A DNA stretch of 64,000 bases from Oscillospiraceae bacterium (GCA_012729855.1 JAAYCI010000004.1:62001-126000), one strand, 5' to 3'; positions 16,886-25,536 are shown, counted from the stretch's first letter. Made by a program: numbers and translations. The notes: generated by a model not told the origin, from the letters alone.

Positions 16886-18040
16886 CTACGCACGCGCGGC
16901 TGCCTGCTCCATGCCGCCGGTTCTGCGGTAGGCCAGCAGCAAATCCACCATGCGGCCATAGCTTCTCACGCCCTCGGTCTGGCCGTTTGCTTTCAGGTAT
17001 GCGTCGTTGATGCTGCTTTGCACCTCCTGCAGCGGGCCCTCGAACTGCTGCCAGTAAACCCTGTTGGCCTCCAAATCCCGCAGGATGCCCGCGTCCAGGT
17101 CATAGACGATATCATAGTAGCCGCTGGGGTCATAGTCATACAGGGCGTTGAGCGCATAGATGAGCGCATACAGCGTGCCCGAATACCGGAATGATACGTC
17201 CGGGTGCGCTTTGCACGCCAGGTAGGCAATAAAATTGCTCTCATCCTCCCGGCCAAAGCCCAGCGCGTGCGCCGCCTCGTGGCTGGCCGTAAACGGTGTG
17301 ATGGCCGCAGGCATGTCCGCATTCACATTGGCTTCAAACGTAAAGGGAATATAGATGCCCGATATATCCAGCGCCGACAGCGCCCGCGAGGCCAGCACCG
17401 GCTTGGGCCGGGCATAGGTGCCGGCAAGCGCGGGGAACGCCTCCGCGGCTGCCGCATACCCGTACCGCACCTGGTTCATGCATTCATATCTATCATACGG
17501 CAGTGTGAAAACGCCGTCTTCGTTCTCTGCCACCTGGGTGCGCAGCTGGCCGGCTGCCGCGCCCAAATCGGTGCAAAGCGCGGCAAGCTCCTGTGTGTCT
17601 GCCGCCTGCACCGGCAGGTTTGCCAGCTGCGCAAAGGGGTAGCGGTAGTAGCTTACCCCCCAGCCGGCAATAAAAACAAGCGCCACCATGCCAACACATA
17701 CAACCCCGCGAAAGAAACTGTAGCCCAGCTGCCGGTACCAAAGCCCGCGCGCCCTTACCACCCGGATGATAAACCGCACCAGGAAAAACAGCAGTACCAG
17801 CGGCAGCAGGTATGCCACAAACTCGGCAACCGAAAAGGGCAGCAGCCCGAAAAGGTTGACAAAGATGGCAGCCAGCACGCGGTACACGCTGCCCATATAC
17901 AGGTTGGCAAAACCCGGAAACAGCCGCGCCAGCACAACCAAAACAATTGCCACGGCCAAAGGCAGCAGCAGCTTCCACCTTGCAAGCAACTGCGGCAGCA
18001 GCTTTTCCCCCAAGTTAAACGCCGGTTTGGGTTTTTTCAT
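16886..18040 (-). CDS. DUF3810-type membrane metalloprotease
   Basis: 384 residues. Three membrane segments lie near 22-45, 70-98 and 115-135, followed by an extracytoplasmic catalytic domain. The zinc motif is H254-E255-x2-H258 (SHEAAHALGF), with E267 in GREDESNFIAY as the probable third ligand, as in gluzincin-type peptidases. The residue pattern and membrane topology agree with DUF3810, a family of uncharacterised membrane peptidases common in Firmicutes and Bacteroidetes. The ribosome site is weak. It is transcribed alone, convergent with the ene-reductase on its left and divergent from the next gene. Confidence 0.85.
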   Translation of the reverse strand: MKKPKPAFNLGEKLLPQLLARWKLLLPLAVAIVLVVLARLFPGFANLYMGSVYRVLAAIFVNLFGLLPFSVAEFVAYLLPLVLLFFLVRFIIRVVRARGLWYRQLGYSFFRGVVCVGMVALVFIAGWGVSYYRYPFAQLANLPVQAADTQELAALCTDLGAAAGQLRTQVAENEDGVFTLPYDRYECMNQVRYGYAAAAEAFPALAGTYARPKPVLASRALSALDISGIYIPFTFEANVNADMPAAITPFTASHEAAHALGFGREDESNFIAYLACKAHPDVSFRYSGTLYALIYALNALYDYDPSGYYDIVYDLDAGILRDLEANRVYWQQFEGPLQEVQSSINDAYLKANGQTEGVRSYGRMVDLLLAYRRTGGMEQAAARA

Positions 18041-18249
18041 GCGGTATTGCCACTGCCTTTCTTGCGCTTTCTGTTTATCCTGATATTAGTATTCAATAAA
18101 GTTATGTTAGAATCAAGTCTTTTAAAGACGAACGCGCCAAAGAGATGACATTTTATAGCGGCATTATGCAAATGGAGACAAGATACATGCGTGAGAGAAG
18201 CAGAAATGTGGTATGATGGCACTGATGCAACAATAAAGGAGGCATTATA

Positions 18250-18816
18250 ATGCTGGGAGGATTTGTTGACTCTCTGTACGCGGACGGAGGTATTCCGGCG
18301 ATAGTGGCGGGCATTTTGGCCATGGCGCTGGGGCTTTTGGAAAGCTTTTTGGGCTACCGCATTTTTAAAGTACAGGTGGCGATCATTGCTTTTTTGGCGG
18401 GGCTAACCATTGGGATGAACGCATTTGACGCCGCCTTTGGCATTTTCTGGCTGTCCATTGTGCTGGGCGTGGTGCTGGGCGTGCTGTTGGCCTGGTTGTC
18501 TGTAAAGATATACAAAGTGGGCGTGTTTTTGCTGGTGGGCGCCTTTGCCTATCTGGTGGCCATCGCTTTTGTGCAAAACTTCTGGTTTGGGCTAATTGCA
18601 GGTATTGTGGTGGGCTTGCTGGGCGTGTTCCTTACAAAGCCCGTGATCATCCTTTCCACCGCCTTTGGTGGCGCCAGCATGGCCGGCGGCGGGCTGGCCA
18701 TGCTTATTTGGGGCTCGGCGCAGGGCGGGCCGGGCTGGCTGCAGTGGGTGATTGTGGCGGTGCTGGGTGTGCTGGGCGCCGTGGTGCAGTTCCGCACAAC
18801 GCGCGAGATAAAGTGA
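18250..18816 (+). CDS. Multi-pass membrane protein (TMEM198/DUF4203-like)
   Basis: 188 residues from ATG 18250, with a strong AAAGGAGG site. It is almost wholly hydrophobic, with about seven segments, and contains the motif LGYRIFKVQVAIIAFLAGL near residues 35-53. A Gly-Tyr-Arg-x-Phe/Lys pattern after a first helix is typical of DUF4203/TMEM198-like proteins. The function of bacterial members is unknown. The C-terminus is a short charged tail (RTTREIK). It is probably monocistronic; the next gene is 214 bp away. Confidence 0.75.
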   Translation: MLGGFVDSLYADGGIPAIVAGILAMALGLLESFLGYRIFKVQVAIIAFLAGLTIGMNAFDAAFGIFWLSIVLGVVLGVLLAWLSVKIYKVGVFLLVGAFAYLVAIAFVQNFWFGLIAGIVVGLLGVFLTKPVIILSTAFGGASMAGGGLAMLIWGSAQGGPGWLQWVIVAVLGVLGAVVQFRTTREIK

Positions 18817-19030
18817 GTTCGGCGTTGCCCTGGTTTTGGGGACGCGGACATGCAATTACTACTTGTGGTATTGTTTCTGGCACCATTTTACCATTAAGAT
18901 GATTGGCACCGCCACACCGGACAAGATGGGAAAAGGCGAGGGCCGCACAGACAACCGCTCGATTGTAAGTCTATGTCAATATCATGATGTCCCGCCAGGC
19001 GACATCATGGAATATGAGGAGGGCGAGCAG

Positions 19031-19603
19031 ATGGACACCGAAGGTAAACAGCTTGGTGAAGAGTACCAGATGATCCGGGCGGAAATAATGAATTGTATTA
19101 ATCTGCAGAATACATTGTCTACTTTTTTGGTGACAGCGGTGACCGCTTTGCTGGCTTTGGCATTTACCAATATGAATCCCTGGCTTTTCCTGCTGCCCTA
19201 TGTTGTCATTCTGCCCATTGGCTGTGGTATTTTACATTATAGAACCAATGTTTTAAAGCTGTCGTCTTACTTGATTGCTTTTTTGGAGCCCCATATGCAG
19301 GCCATGCAATGGGAAACACGGCACGCCGAGTATACCAAGGCGAAGGACTTGGACAGGCTTTTTGTTTTCCGCAACTATTTGAGTGTTTTCCTGTCGGTAA
19401 TCGTATACCTGCTTTTCTTGTACAGTTATCTGTCGCCGGCGCGTTATATTGGTGTTTTACAAATACTGGTTTGTGTGTTGCCGCTGCTGCCCACGGGCTA
19501 CATGATATTTTTGTCGGTGCTGACCCACAGAAAATATTCCAAACGAGCCGAATTCGTTAAACAGTGGAAAGAGATTTCAGTCAAGCAGAATGGTATGGAC
19601 TGA
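19031..19603 (+). CDS. Four-helix membrane protein of unknown function
   Basis: 190 residues. ATG 19031 is chosen because AGGAGG lies about 10 bp upstream. The frame opens further upstream but without a ribosome site. Two hydrophobic hairpins (about 32-80 and 120-172) are separated by a charged cytoplasmic stretch (QAMQWETRHAEYTKAKDLD), and the N- and C-terminal ends are charged helices. The layout loosely resembles membrane effector or accessory proteins, but I recognise no family. Local GC is lower than in the neighbours, which could reflect transfer. A clear terminator follows. Confidence 0.65.
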   Translation: MDTEGKQLGEEYQMIRAEIMNCINLQNTLSTFLVTAVTALLALAFTNMNPWLFLLPYVVILPIGCGILHYRTNVLKLSSYLIAFLEPHMQAMQWETRHAEYTKAKDLDRLFVFRNYLSVFLSVIVYLLFLYSYLSPARYIGVLQILVCVLPLLPTGYMIFLSVLTHRKYSKRAEFVKQWKEISVKQNGMD

Positions 19604-19622
19604 TCCCTTGCACCCACACGCG

Positions 19623-19650
19623 CCCCACACCTCACTGTGTGGGGTTTTTT
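19623..19650 (+). terminator. Terminator
   Basis: CCCCACAC-CTCACT-GTGTGGGG is followed by TTTTTT. Confidence 0.85.
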
Positions 19651-19914
19651 CATTTACAGGCCATTTTATCTCTCACAACCACAGTGCCCTGCTTGGCCCT
19701 ATCATATCTGGCTGCATCATGGTTGGCACAGATACGGGACCAGTGTTTAACGGTTTGCAATATACGTTAATGTGTAATTTTTTGATACAACTCAACTATT
19801 TCGTTGAAGCGTCATTTATTACCACTATTTCCAAAATAGGCGGCAACTGCACATGACGCACATTTGTATAAAGCAAATGCGCCGCGCTATCCAACGATAA
19901 CACGACGCATATTT
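19651..19914. other. Intergenic region between a terminator and tRNA-Thr
   Basis: I see no gene. The only structure is a stem GCACATTTG / CAAATGCGC near 19860-19883, downstream of the tRNA in its direction of transcription. It might help end the tRNA transcript, but it has no T tract. Confidence 0.4.
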
Positions 19915-19989
19915 TGGAGCTGGTGATCGGATTTGAACCGATGACCTGCGCATTACGAGTGCGCTGCTCTACCCCTGAGCCACACCAGC
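19915..19989 (-). tRNA. tRNA-Thr(CGT)
   Basis: 75 nt including an encoded CCA. The acceptor stem is GCTGGTG / CACCAGC, the D arm GCTC-AGGGGTA-GAGC, the anticodon arm GCGCA-CTCGTAA-TGCGC with anticodon CGT (reads ACG), and the T arm ATCGG-TTCGAAT-CCGAT. Every stem is fully paired. Confidence 0.97.
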
Positions 19990-20012
19990 ACGGCAAACAA
20001 ACCGCATTATTC

Positions 20013-20040
20013 ATTATAGAGCTTTTGGCCGGCAAGTCAA
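20013..20040 (-). promoter_or_regulatory. Promoter of tRNA-Thr
   Basis: On the minus strand, TTGACT (20040-20035) and a perfect TATAAT (20018-20013) are 16 bp apart, about 20 bp before the tRNA 5' end. Confidence 0.75.
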
Positions 20041-20166
20041 GCACTATCTGCCTGCAAAGCACCGCACTGCGGCCAAACAGCCGTATTTGCTGGACAAACG
20101 GCCCGCCGATGATGTAGAATTGATGCGTAAGTGGTAACCCTGTGCCCCATGCTGAGGAGATATGCG

Positions 20167-20529
20167 GTGGTACGAGAAGCTGCGGCCATATTGATAGTGG
20201 AGGCACTGTTGCTGGTAACCTTCTGGCGTAGAAGGTACCATTCCTATGCAGTAGCCGTATTACCCCTTTGCATTGTGCCGGCGGTGCACCTGCTTATCAA
20301 CCTGATTCTTTACGCCACCCAGGGGCAGTTTTTTGGCGTACGGCCGGCCACCGTTATTGCGTTTGCCGACGTGCTGGCCCTGGCGGTTACCTGCGTGGTG
20401 GTGGTGCTCATCAGCCAACGCTCCGGCTCCAAGCGTAACCGGCGCATTTATGTTATCACATCGCTTATTTATTCTTTTGTTTTATGCTGGGCATTTATTT
20501 TCGAAAATGTAATAAAAATTATGTCTTAA
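20167..20529 (+). CDS. Small three-helix membrane protein, unknown function
   Basis: 120 residues from GTG 20167, chosen because GAGGAGA lies about 7 bp upstream. Hydrophobic segments lie near 5-20, 30-50, 60-80 and 95-115. A basic loop (RSGSKRNRR) sits before the last one. I recognise no family. A terminator follows immediately, and the neighbouring small gene is convergent. Confidence 0.6.
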   Translation: MVREAAAILIVEALLLVTFWRRRYHSYAVAVLPLCIVPAVHLLINLILYATQGQFFGVRPATVIAFADVLALAVTCVVVVLISQRSGSKRNRRIYVITSLIYSFVLCWAFIFENVIKIMS

Positions 20530-20536
20530 ATAGCGC

Positions 20537-20560
20537 AAGGGCCCGTAAAGGGCCCTTTTC
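20537..20560 (+). terminator. Terminator between convergent small genes
   Basis: AAGGGCCC-GTAAA-GGGCCCTT is followed by TTCTT. The reverse strand is AAG-rich, so it may work mainly in the plus direction. Confidence 0.7.
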
Positions 20561-20575
20561 TTGTGCTGTTCTTTG

Positions 20576-20791
20576 TTAAAGCCGGAAATCTTCGGCGTTA
20601 TATTGGGGCAGCTCCGGCCGTTTTTTGGGCACCCGCTTCAGGGGGTCGTACCGGAACTTCTTGCAGGAATAAAACGGCGCCACCGGCCCAAACTTGCGGC
20701 AGAGCACCATCACGCGGTCGGGCGCCGGGCGGCCCTGCAGGCAATAGGCACAGGCGGGGTCTATGTGGTTGCCAAACAGTTTTTTTGCCAT
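20576..20791 (-). CDS. Small four-cysteine (putative zinc) protein
   Basis: 71 residues. The cysteines are C14-x2-C17 (ACAYC), C31 and C43 (SCKKF), consistent with a single zinc-ribbon-like site. The C-terminal half is rich in Lys, Arg and Pro (KRVPKKRP), hinting at nucleic-acid or ribosome contact. The pattern SCKKFRYDPLKRVP looks like a conserved small clostridial family, but I cannot name it. GGGG before the ATG is a modest ribosome site. Confidence 0.65.
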   Translation of the reverse strand: MAKKLFGNHIDPACAYCLQGRPAPDRVMVLCRKFGPVAPFYSCKKFRYDPLKRVPKKRPELPQYNAEDFRL

Positions 20792-20945
20792 CCCCTGCGC
20801 CGCCCTTTCTGCTATTTCAGCCTTTTGTGCCTGTTTTCCGTACCCATTATATCGGAATTGCCCTGTTTGAACAAGCCACTTCCCAGCTTTTTTCGCAAAG
20901 GCGTTTATCTATTCTGTTTTGGAACCGCCGCTGCCGCGCCGGGGC

Positions 20946-20974
20946 TTGACTTGGCGCGGCATTTACTTGATAAT
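20946..20974 (+). promoter_or_regulatory. Promoter of the ene-reductase / nitroreductase operon
   Basis: TTGACT and GATAAT are 17 bp apart, about 87 bp upstream of the GTG start. Confidence 0.6.
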
Positions 20975-21060
20975 TAAGTTTATGTATAAGTACCCACCCA
21001 GAAGCAAATAAGCAAAGTATTTTGTGACAAAAATCAGCACGCAAAAGGGAGAGTTGTACC

Positions 21061-23082
21061 GTGGAGTTGACCAGACTTTTTACCCCCATCACCATCAACA
21101 AGCAGTTGGAACTGAAAAACCGCATCATTATGGCGCCCCTGCACCACCTGTATACGCCCGATGGCCACGCCACCGACCGCTTTAACGCCTACTACTGGCG
21201 CCGGGCCGAGGGCGGCGCCGGGCTCATCATGGTGGGCGGCGCCAAGTTTGACGATTACGGCGGTTCTCATCAAATGATCAGCCTGCGGAGTGACGAGTTC
21301 ATACCCGGGTACAAAAAGTTTACCGACGGCATGCACGAGCGCGGCGCCAAGGTGGGCGTGCAACTTTACCACGCCGGGCGCTACACCCACCCCGAGGCCA
21401 TTGGCGGCAAAACCCCGCTGGCGCCCTCGCAGGTGTTCAGCACCTTTTCCAAAGCCATGCCGGAGGAGATTACCAAAGAGCAGATCCAGGAGGTTATTGC
21501 CAACTGGGCGGCGGGCACCGTGCGCGCGCGTGAAGCCGGGTTTGACCTGGTGGAGATTGTCGGCTCGGCCGGGTACCTGATTACCCAATTCCTCTCCCCG
21601 CTTACCAACCAGCGCACCGACGAATACGGCGGCAGCTGGGAAAACCGCACCCGCTTTGCCCGCGAGCTGGTGGCCGCGCTGCGCAAGGCCGTGGGCCCCG
21701 ACTACCCGCTGGGCATGCGCATTGCCGGCAACGACTTTGTGCCCGGCAGCAACACCAACGAAAACTCGGTGGAATTCTGCAAGGTGATGGAGACCGCCGG
21801 CATCAACCTGTTCAACGTAACGGGCGGCTGGCACGAGTCCCGCGTGCCGCAAATTACCGGCGATTTGCCCCGCGGCGGCTACGCCTACCTGATGGCCGCC
21901 ATCAAGGACGCCGTGAAGGTGCCGGTGGCCGCCAGTAACCGCATCAACGACCCTATTTTGGCCGAGCGCATTTTGGCGCTGGAAGAGGCCGACCTCATCA
22001 GCCTGGGCCGCCCGCTGATTGCCGACCCCGATTGGCCCAAGAAAGCCCAGGCCGGCAAAGCCAACGAGATTCGCCGCTGCATGGCCTGCAACCAGGGGTG
22101 CCTTGCCAAAACCTTCTTTGGCAAACCCATTGAGTGCCTGGTGAACGGCGAAGCCGGCCGCGAGTACGAGATGGAGGACGTGCCCCTTACCCCTGCCCAG
22201 AACATTTTGGTGGTGGGTGCCGGCCCGGCCGGCTGCGAGTTCGCCATTGCGGCCTCCGAGCGCGGCCACAAGGTGACCATTTGGGAAAAAGCCGGCAGCA
22301 TTGGCGGCCAGCTGCAAATGGTGGCGGTGCCCCCGGGCAAAAGCGAGTTCTTCAGCCTGATTGACTACTACGACACCATGCTGAAAAAACACAAGGTGAC
22401 CGTGGTGCTGGACAAAGAAGCCACCGCCAGGGATGTGGCCGCCGCCGGCTACGACATTGTGGTGACGGCTACCGGCATGATCCCCAATACCATCCCGCTG
22501 GACAACCCCCATGGCATCCCCGTGCTGTCGGCCTACGACGTGCTGCAGCAAGAGGTGGTGGCCGGCAAGAACGTGGTGGTGGTGGGCGGCGGCACCGTGG
22601 GCTGCGAAGTGGCGCAGTACCTGGCGCACGAGGGCTCCATCAGCCCCGACCAGCTGTACTTCCTGCTGGAGCACAAGGCCGAGACGGTGGACAAGGTGCT
22701 GAACATGCTGAACACCACCCGCCGCCAGCTGGCCATTGTGGACATTGCCAAAATAGGCGCCGGCTTCGAGCCGGGCACCGGCTGGCCGGTCATCCAGGAC
22801 CTCAAGCGCCTGAACGTGGGCATGCATTCCTTCTCCCAGATCAACAAGATTACCGCCGACGCGGTGGAGATTACCGTAACCGACAAAAAGACCGGCGAGA
22901 GCAAGGACCTTTCCCTGCCCTGCGACACCATAGTGTTGTCGGTGGGGGCCAAGCCCAACAACGCGCTGTACAACGCCTTGGCCGAGATGGACGTGACGGT
23001 GTTCAACCTGGGTGACAGCGACAAGGTGGGCAAGGTGCTGGACGCCGTGCGCGACGCCGACGCCCTGGCGCTGAAAGTCTAA
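21061..23082 (+). CDS. FMN/FAD/Fe-S ene-reductase, second paralogue
   Basis: 673 residues from GTG, with AGGGAGAG upstream. The old-yellow-enzyme barrel (KNRIIMAPLHHLYTPDG, YHAGRYTHP, GSAGYLITQFLSPLTNQR) is followed by the canonical cluster C340-x2-C343-x3-C347-x11-C359 (MACNQGC). The FAD fold VVGAGPAGCEFA and NAD(P)H fold VVVVGGGTVGCEV come next. It should move electrons from NAD(P)H through FAD, the [4Fe-4S] cluster and FMN to an activated C=C bond. A ferredoxin-nitroreductase gene follows after 13 bp. The pair may be a two-step reductive or detoxifying pathway, for example for enoates, quinones or dietary aromatics. The substrate is not readable from sequence. Confidence 0.92.
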   Translation: MELTRLFTPITINKQLELKNRIIMAPLHHLYTPDGHATDRFNAYYWRRAEGGAGLIMVGGAKFDDYGGSHQMISLRSDEFIPGYKKFTDGMHERGAKVGVQLYHAGRYTHPEAIGGKTPLAPSQVFSTFSKAMPEEITKEQIQEVIANWAAGTVRAREAGFDLVEIVGSAGYLITQFLSPLTNQRTDEYGGSWENRTRFARELVAALRKAVGPDYPLGMRIAGNDFVPGSNTNENSVEFCKVMETAGINLFNVTGGWHESRVPQITGDLPRGGYAYLMAAIKDAVKVPVAASNRINDPILAERILALEEADLISLGRPLIADPDWPKKAQAGKANEIRRCMACNQGCLAKTFFGKPIECLVNGEAGREYEMEDVPLTPAQNILVVGAGPAGCEFAIAASERGHKVTIWEKAGSIGGQLQMVAVPPGKSEFFSLIDYYDTMLKKHKVTVVLDKEATARDVAAAGYDIVVTATGMIPNTIPLDNPHGIPVLSAYDVLQQEVVAGKNVVVVGGGTVGCEVAQYLAHEGSISPDQLYFLLEHKAETVDKVLNMLNTTRRQLAIVDIAKIGAGFEPGTGWPVIQDLKRLNVGMHSFSQINKITADAVEITVTDKKTGESKDLSLPCDTIVLSVGAKPNNALYNALAEMDVTVFNLGDSDKVGKVLDAVRDADALALKV

Positions 23083-23095
23083 GGAGGCCTGCCCC

Positions 23096-23878
23096 ATGCT
23101 CAAGATTGCCGACAGCTGCATCAAATGCGGCGCCTGCCAGGAATGCTGCCCCTCGGTGGCCATAGAGGTGACCCGGGAAAAAGGCCCGGTGCTGGTGAGC
23201 GACGCCTGCATTGCATGCGGCCACTGTGAGTCCATCTGCCCGGTGGGCGCGCTGGAAAAAACCGACCTGCTGCACAACGAGGACGTACCGCTGGACAAAT
23301 GGCCGGTGCTGGACGCCCGCACCGCCGAGCTTTTCCTGCGCGCGCGGCGGTCTATCCGCGAATGGAAGCCGGGCATCGTGCCGCGTACGCAGACCGAAAA
23401 GCTGCTGCAGATTGGCCGCTACGCCCAAACGGGCAGCAACATGCAGGGCATCGACTATCTGGTTGTTGAATCACCCGAGGTGATGGACGAGCTGCTGGTG
23501 CTGCTGACCGAATGGTTCCGTACCCACCCCGACCCCGTGCGCCAGGAGACCTACCAGCGCTTCAAGGACGAGCCGCGGCGCTTTTTCCGCGGCGCGCCCC
23601 AATGCCTGCTGGCCCTGCACGACCCCGCCACGCCCAAAACCTTTCGCAACGGGCAGTTTGCCTTCACCTATGTGGAGCTATACGCCGCCTCGCTGGGCCT
23701 GGGCACCTGCTGGGCGGGCTACCTGGAGGCCTACCTGAATACCAACGATGCCGCCAGCCGCAAGCTGCTGGGCATTCCCGAGGACCGGGTGGTGTGTGCC
23801 GCCATGCTGTATGGCCTGCCCAAGTACCCCTACCACAAGCTGGTAACCCGCAACCCGGCCGAGATACACTGGCGGTAA
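23096..23878 (+). CDS. Nitroreductase-family flavoprotein with N-terminal 2x[4Fe-4S] ferredoxin domain
   Basis: 260 residues, with AAGGAGGCC upstream of ATG. Two full ferredoxin motifs are C8-C11-C14-C18 (CIKCGACQECCP) and C38-C41-C44-C48 (CIACGHCESICP). From residue 75 a nitroreductase/FMN domain starts with RRSIREWKPG, contains GRYAQTGSNMQG, and ends with GLGTCWAGYLEA and YGLPKYPYHK. The ferredoxin part probably feeds electrons to FMN, an arrangement common in clostridia. Translational spacing of 13 bp after the ene-reductase supports one operon. A nitro-group reductase is the default reading, but such proteins also act on quinones and enones. Confidence 0.93.
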   Translation: MLKIADSCIKCGACQECCPSVAIEVTREKGPVLVSDACIACGHCESICPVGALEKTDLLHNEDVPLDKWPVLDARTAELFLRARRSIREWKPGIVPRTQTEKLLQIGRYAQTGSNMQGIDYLVVESPEVMDELLVLLTEWFRTHPDPVRQETYQRFKDEPRRFFRGAPQCLLALHDPATPKTFRNGQFAFTYVELYAASLGLGTCWAGYLEAYLNTNDAASRKLLGIPEDRVVCAAMLYGLPKYPYHKLVTRNPAEIHWR

Positions 23879-23912
23879 AAAAACCGCATAATTTCAGTTT
23901 TATACATAAGAG

Positions 23913-23938
23913 AGCGGAGTGCCAGCCACTCCGCTTTC
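23913..23938 (+). terminator. Weak terminator
   Basis: AGCGGAGTG / CACTCCGCT is a 9-bp stem followed by only TTCCC. Confidence 0.5.
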
Positions 23939-23973
23939 CCATTTACTCCAGTGCAGGATGAAAGGATGAAAAC

Positions 23974-24459
23974 ATGGGCATTGCTGTAAGAACGTATACA
24001 GACAGTGATTTGGAAGCCCTGTGCGCCATTTGGAACAGCGTGGTGGAGGACGGGCGCTCCTTCCCGCAGGAGGAAGGCATGGACCTGGCCCAGGCCCGGC
24101 AGTTCTTTGCCGGGCAGTCGCACACCGGTGTGGCCGAGGAAGACGGCGAGGTGTTGGGCCTGTATATTCTGCACCCCAACAACGTGGGGTGCTGCGGGCA
24201 CATAGCCAACGCCTCCTATGCCGTTAAAAAGAACCTGCGGGGCAGGCGCATTGGCGAACGGCTGGTGAGCGATTCCCTGGAAAAGGCTGCCGCGCTGGGC
24301 TTTAAAATACTGCAGTTCAATGCGGTGGTGGCCGAGAACACCGGCGCCATCCACCTGTATAAAAAGCTGGGCTTCACCCAGCTGGGCACCGTGCCGGCGG
24401 GCTTTAAACTGATTGACGGCACCTACTCGGATATTCTGCTGTTCTACAAAACACTTTAA
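23974..24459 (+). CDS. GNAT family N-acetyltransferase
   Basis: 161 residues, with AAAGGATG upstream of ATG. The GNAT fold is clear: VRTYTDSDLEALCAIWN at the N-terminus, the acetyl-CoA loop VKKNLRGRRIGERLVSDSLEKA (the RGRRIG form of Q/RxxGxG/A), and the C-terminal NAVVAENTGAIHLYKKLGFTQLGTVPAGF. This form resembles phosphinothricin-type or RimI-like acetyltransferases. The substrate is unknown. It lies between two terminators, so it is probably transcribed alone. Confidence 0.88.
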   Translation: MGIAVRTYTDSDLEALCAIWNSVVEDGRSFPQEEGMDLAQARQFFAGQSHTGVAEEDGEVLGLYILHPNNVGCCGHIANASYAVKKNLRGRRIGERLVSDSLEKAAALGFKILQFNAVVAENTGAIHLYKKLGFTQLGTVPAGFKLIDGTYSDILLFYKTL

Positions 24460-24489
24460 TATGCCTGGATAAAAAGGAGTAAAATGGCT

Positions 24490-24538
24490 GAAATAATACA
24501 ACACCCCTATGGCAGGCACCGGGGTGTTGTATTATTTC
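24490..24538. terminator. Long perfect stem-loop between convergent genes
   Basis: GAAATAATACAACACCCC (24490-24507) pairs perfectly with its complement at 24521-24538 across a 13-nt loop. The AT-rich outer half of the stem gives U-rich ends on both strands, so it probably ends transcription of the GNAT (+) and the phosphotriesterase-family gene (-). Confidence 0.65.
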
Positions 24539-24564
24539 TATATTTAATGCTATTTTACCGGTGC

Positions 24565-25536
24565 TTATGCAAACAAGCGCGCCGGATTTTCCACCAGTAT
24601 CTGGTCTATCTGCGCCTGGGTAACGCCGGCGGCCAGTGCCGCAGGCACAAATTCGCCTTGCAAAATGGCAAAATGGTCGGCGGTATAGGGGGCGTCCGCA
24701 GGGGATTTATGCGGCAGCGGGCGGGCCATGTTCACACCGGTGGCGTCCTGCGACAAAAACACCTGGCCGCCCCAGCCGCCGGCCAGCAGCTTTTGCAGCA
24801 GCTCCAGGCGCTGCTCATCGCTGGGAAAGCCCCATTTGGTGATGCCCACACGGTCCAGCGCCACACTGGCCCCCAGCTTGAGGATCTGCTCATGGTAGGC
24901 GGCATCCGGCTGGCCGCACATGTGGCCAATCACCACCTTGGCAGGCGCGGCGCCGTTCCCCAGCAGGCGGCCGGCCAGCTCCAGCGCTTCGCTGCCGTTC
25001 TGTGTGTGGCTGATAAGCGGCACACCGGTAGCCTTCTGGCTTTTGGCCCCGGCAGTGGCAAACCAGCCGTCGGCGTTGGTGATATGGTTACTGATGCACA
25101 CCTTGATCACCCCAGCCTTGATGCCCGTCTTGCCAATGCCTTTTTCCACCTCGGTGGTGAAGAGTTCCTCTATCTCTTTCACCACATCGGTAAAGATACT
25201 GCGGTGCTTCCAGTAGCCCAGGCCAGAGGAGCGGTCGAAATAATACCCGGTGCAGCATATGATCTGCAGGCCCGATTTTTCCGATATCTCCTTCAGCCAT
25301 TCCGGGTTGCGGCCGGCGTCGTTGGTGGTGGCGTCTATCACCGTTTTAAAGCCCTGCTCCAATAGCAGCTTGGCCACCACAACGCCACGCGCCACCACCG
25401 TTTCGCGGCTTACCTCCCACATGGTAGCGTCGCCCGTGGCGCCCGGCCATTCGTAGAAAAAGTGCTCATGCATCCGTGTTTTGCCCAGTTGCTCCGGTTT
25501 TATCGGCCCGGTCACTGTGTTTATCATCTGTCCCAC
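24565..25536 (-). CDS. Phosphotriesterase-family metal-dependent hydrolase
   Basis: 323 residues from GTG 25536, which has GGAGG 7 bp upstream. ATG 25527 is a poorer alternative. Metal ligands of the amidohydrolase fold are visible: HEH (H23, H25), the bridging Lys in AGVIKVC, His in PLISHT, His in VVIGHMC, and Asp in LSQDATG. The family includes phosphotriesterases, quorum-lactone lactonases (PLL) and Php/PHP-like proteins. Without substrate-loop data, lactonase or promiscuous esterase is the safest reading. The start lies 71 bp inside the 3' end of the MFS gene, suggesting a shared transcript and a shared substrate with the transporter. Confidence 0.87.
   Translation of the reverse strand: MGQMINTVTGPIKPEQLGKTRMHEHFFYEWPGATGDATMWEVSRETVVARGVVVAKLLLEQGFKTVIDATTNDAGRNPEWLKEISEKSGLQIICCTGYYFDRSSGLGYWKHRSIFTDVVKEIEELFTTEVEKGIGKTGIKAGVIKVCISNHITNADGWFATAGAKSQKATGVPLISHTQNGSEALELAGRLLGNGAAPAKVVIGHMCGQPDAAYHEQILKLGASVALDRVGITKWGFPSDEQRLELLQKLLAGGWGGQVFLSQDATGVNMARPLPHKSPADAPYTADHFAILQGEFVPAALAAGVTQAQIDQILVENPARLFA

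Noticed and set aside
19031-19603. SLATT-type membrane effector of a defence system
   Set aside because: The helix layout is only loosely similar, and there is no neighbouring nucleotide synthase, TIR or reverse transcriptase.
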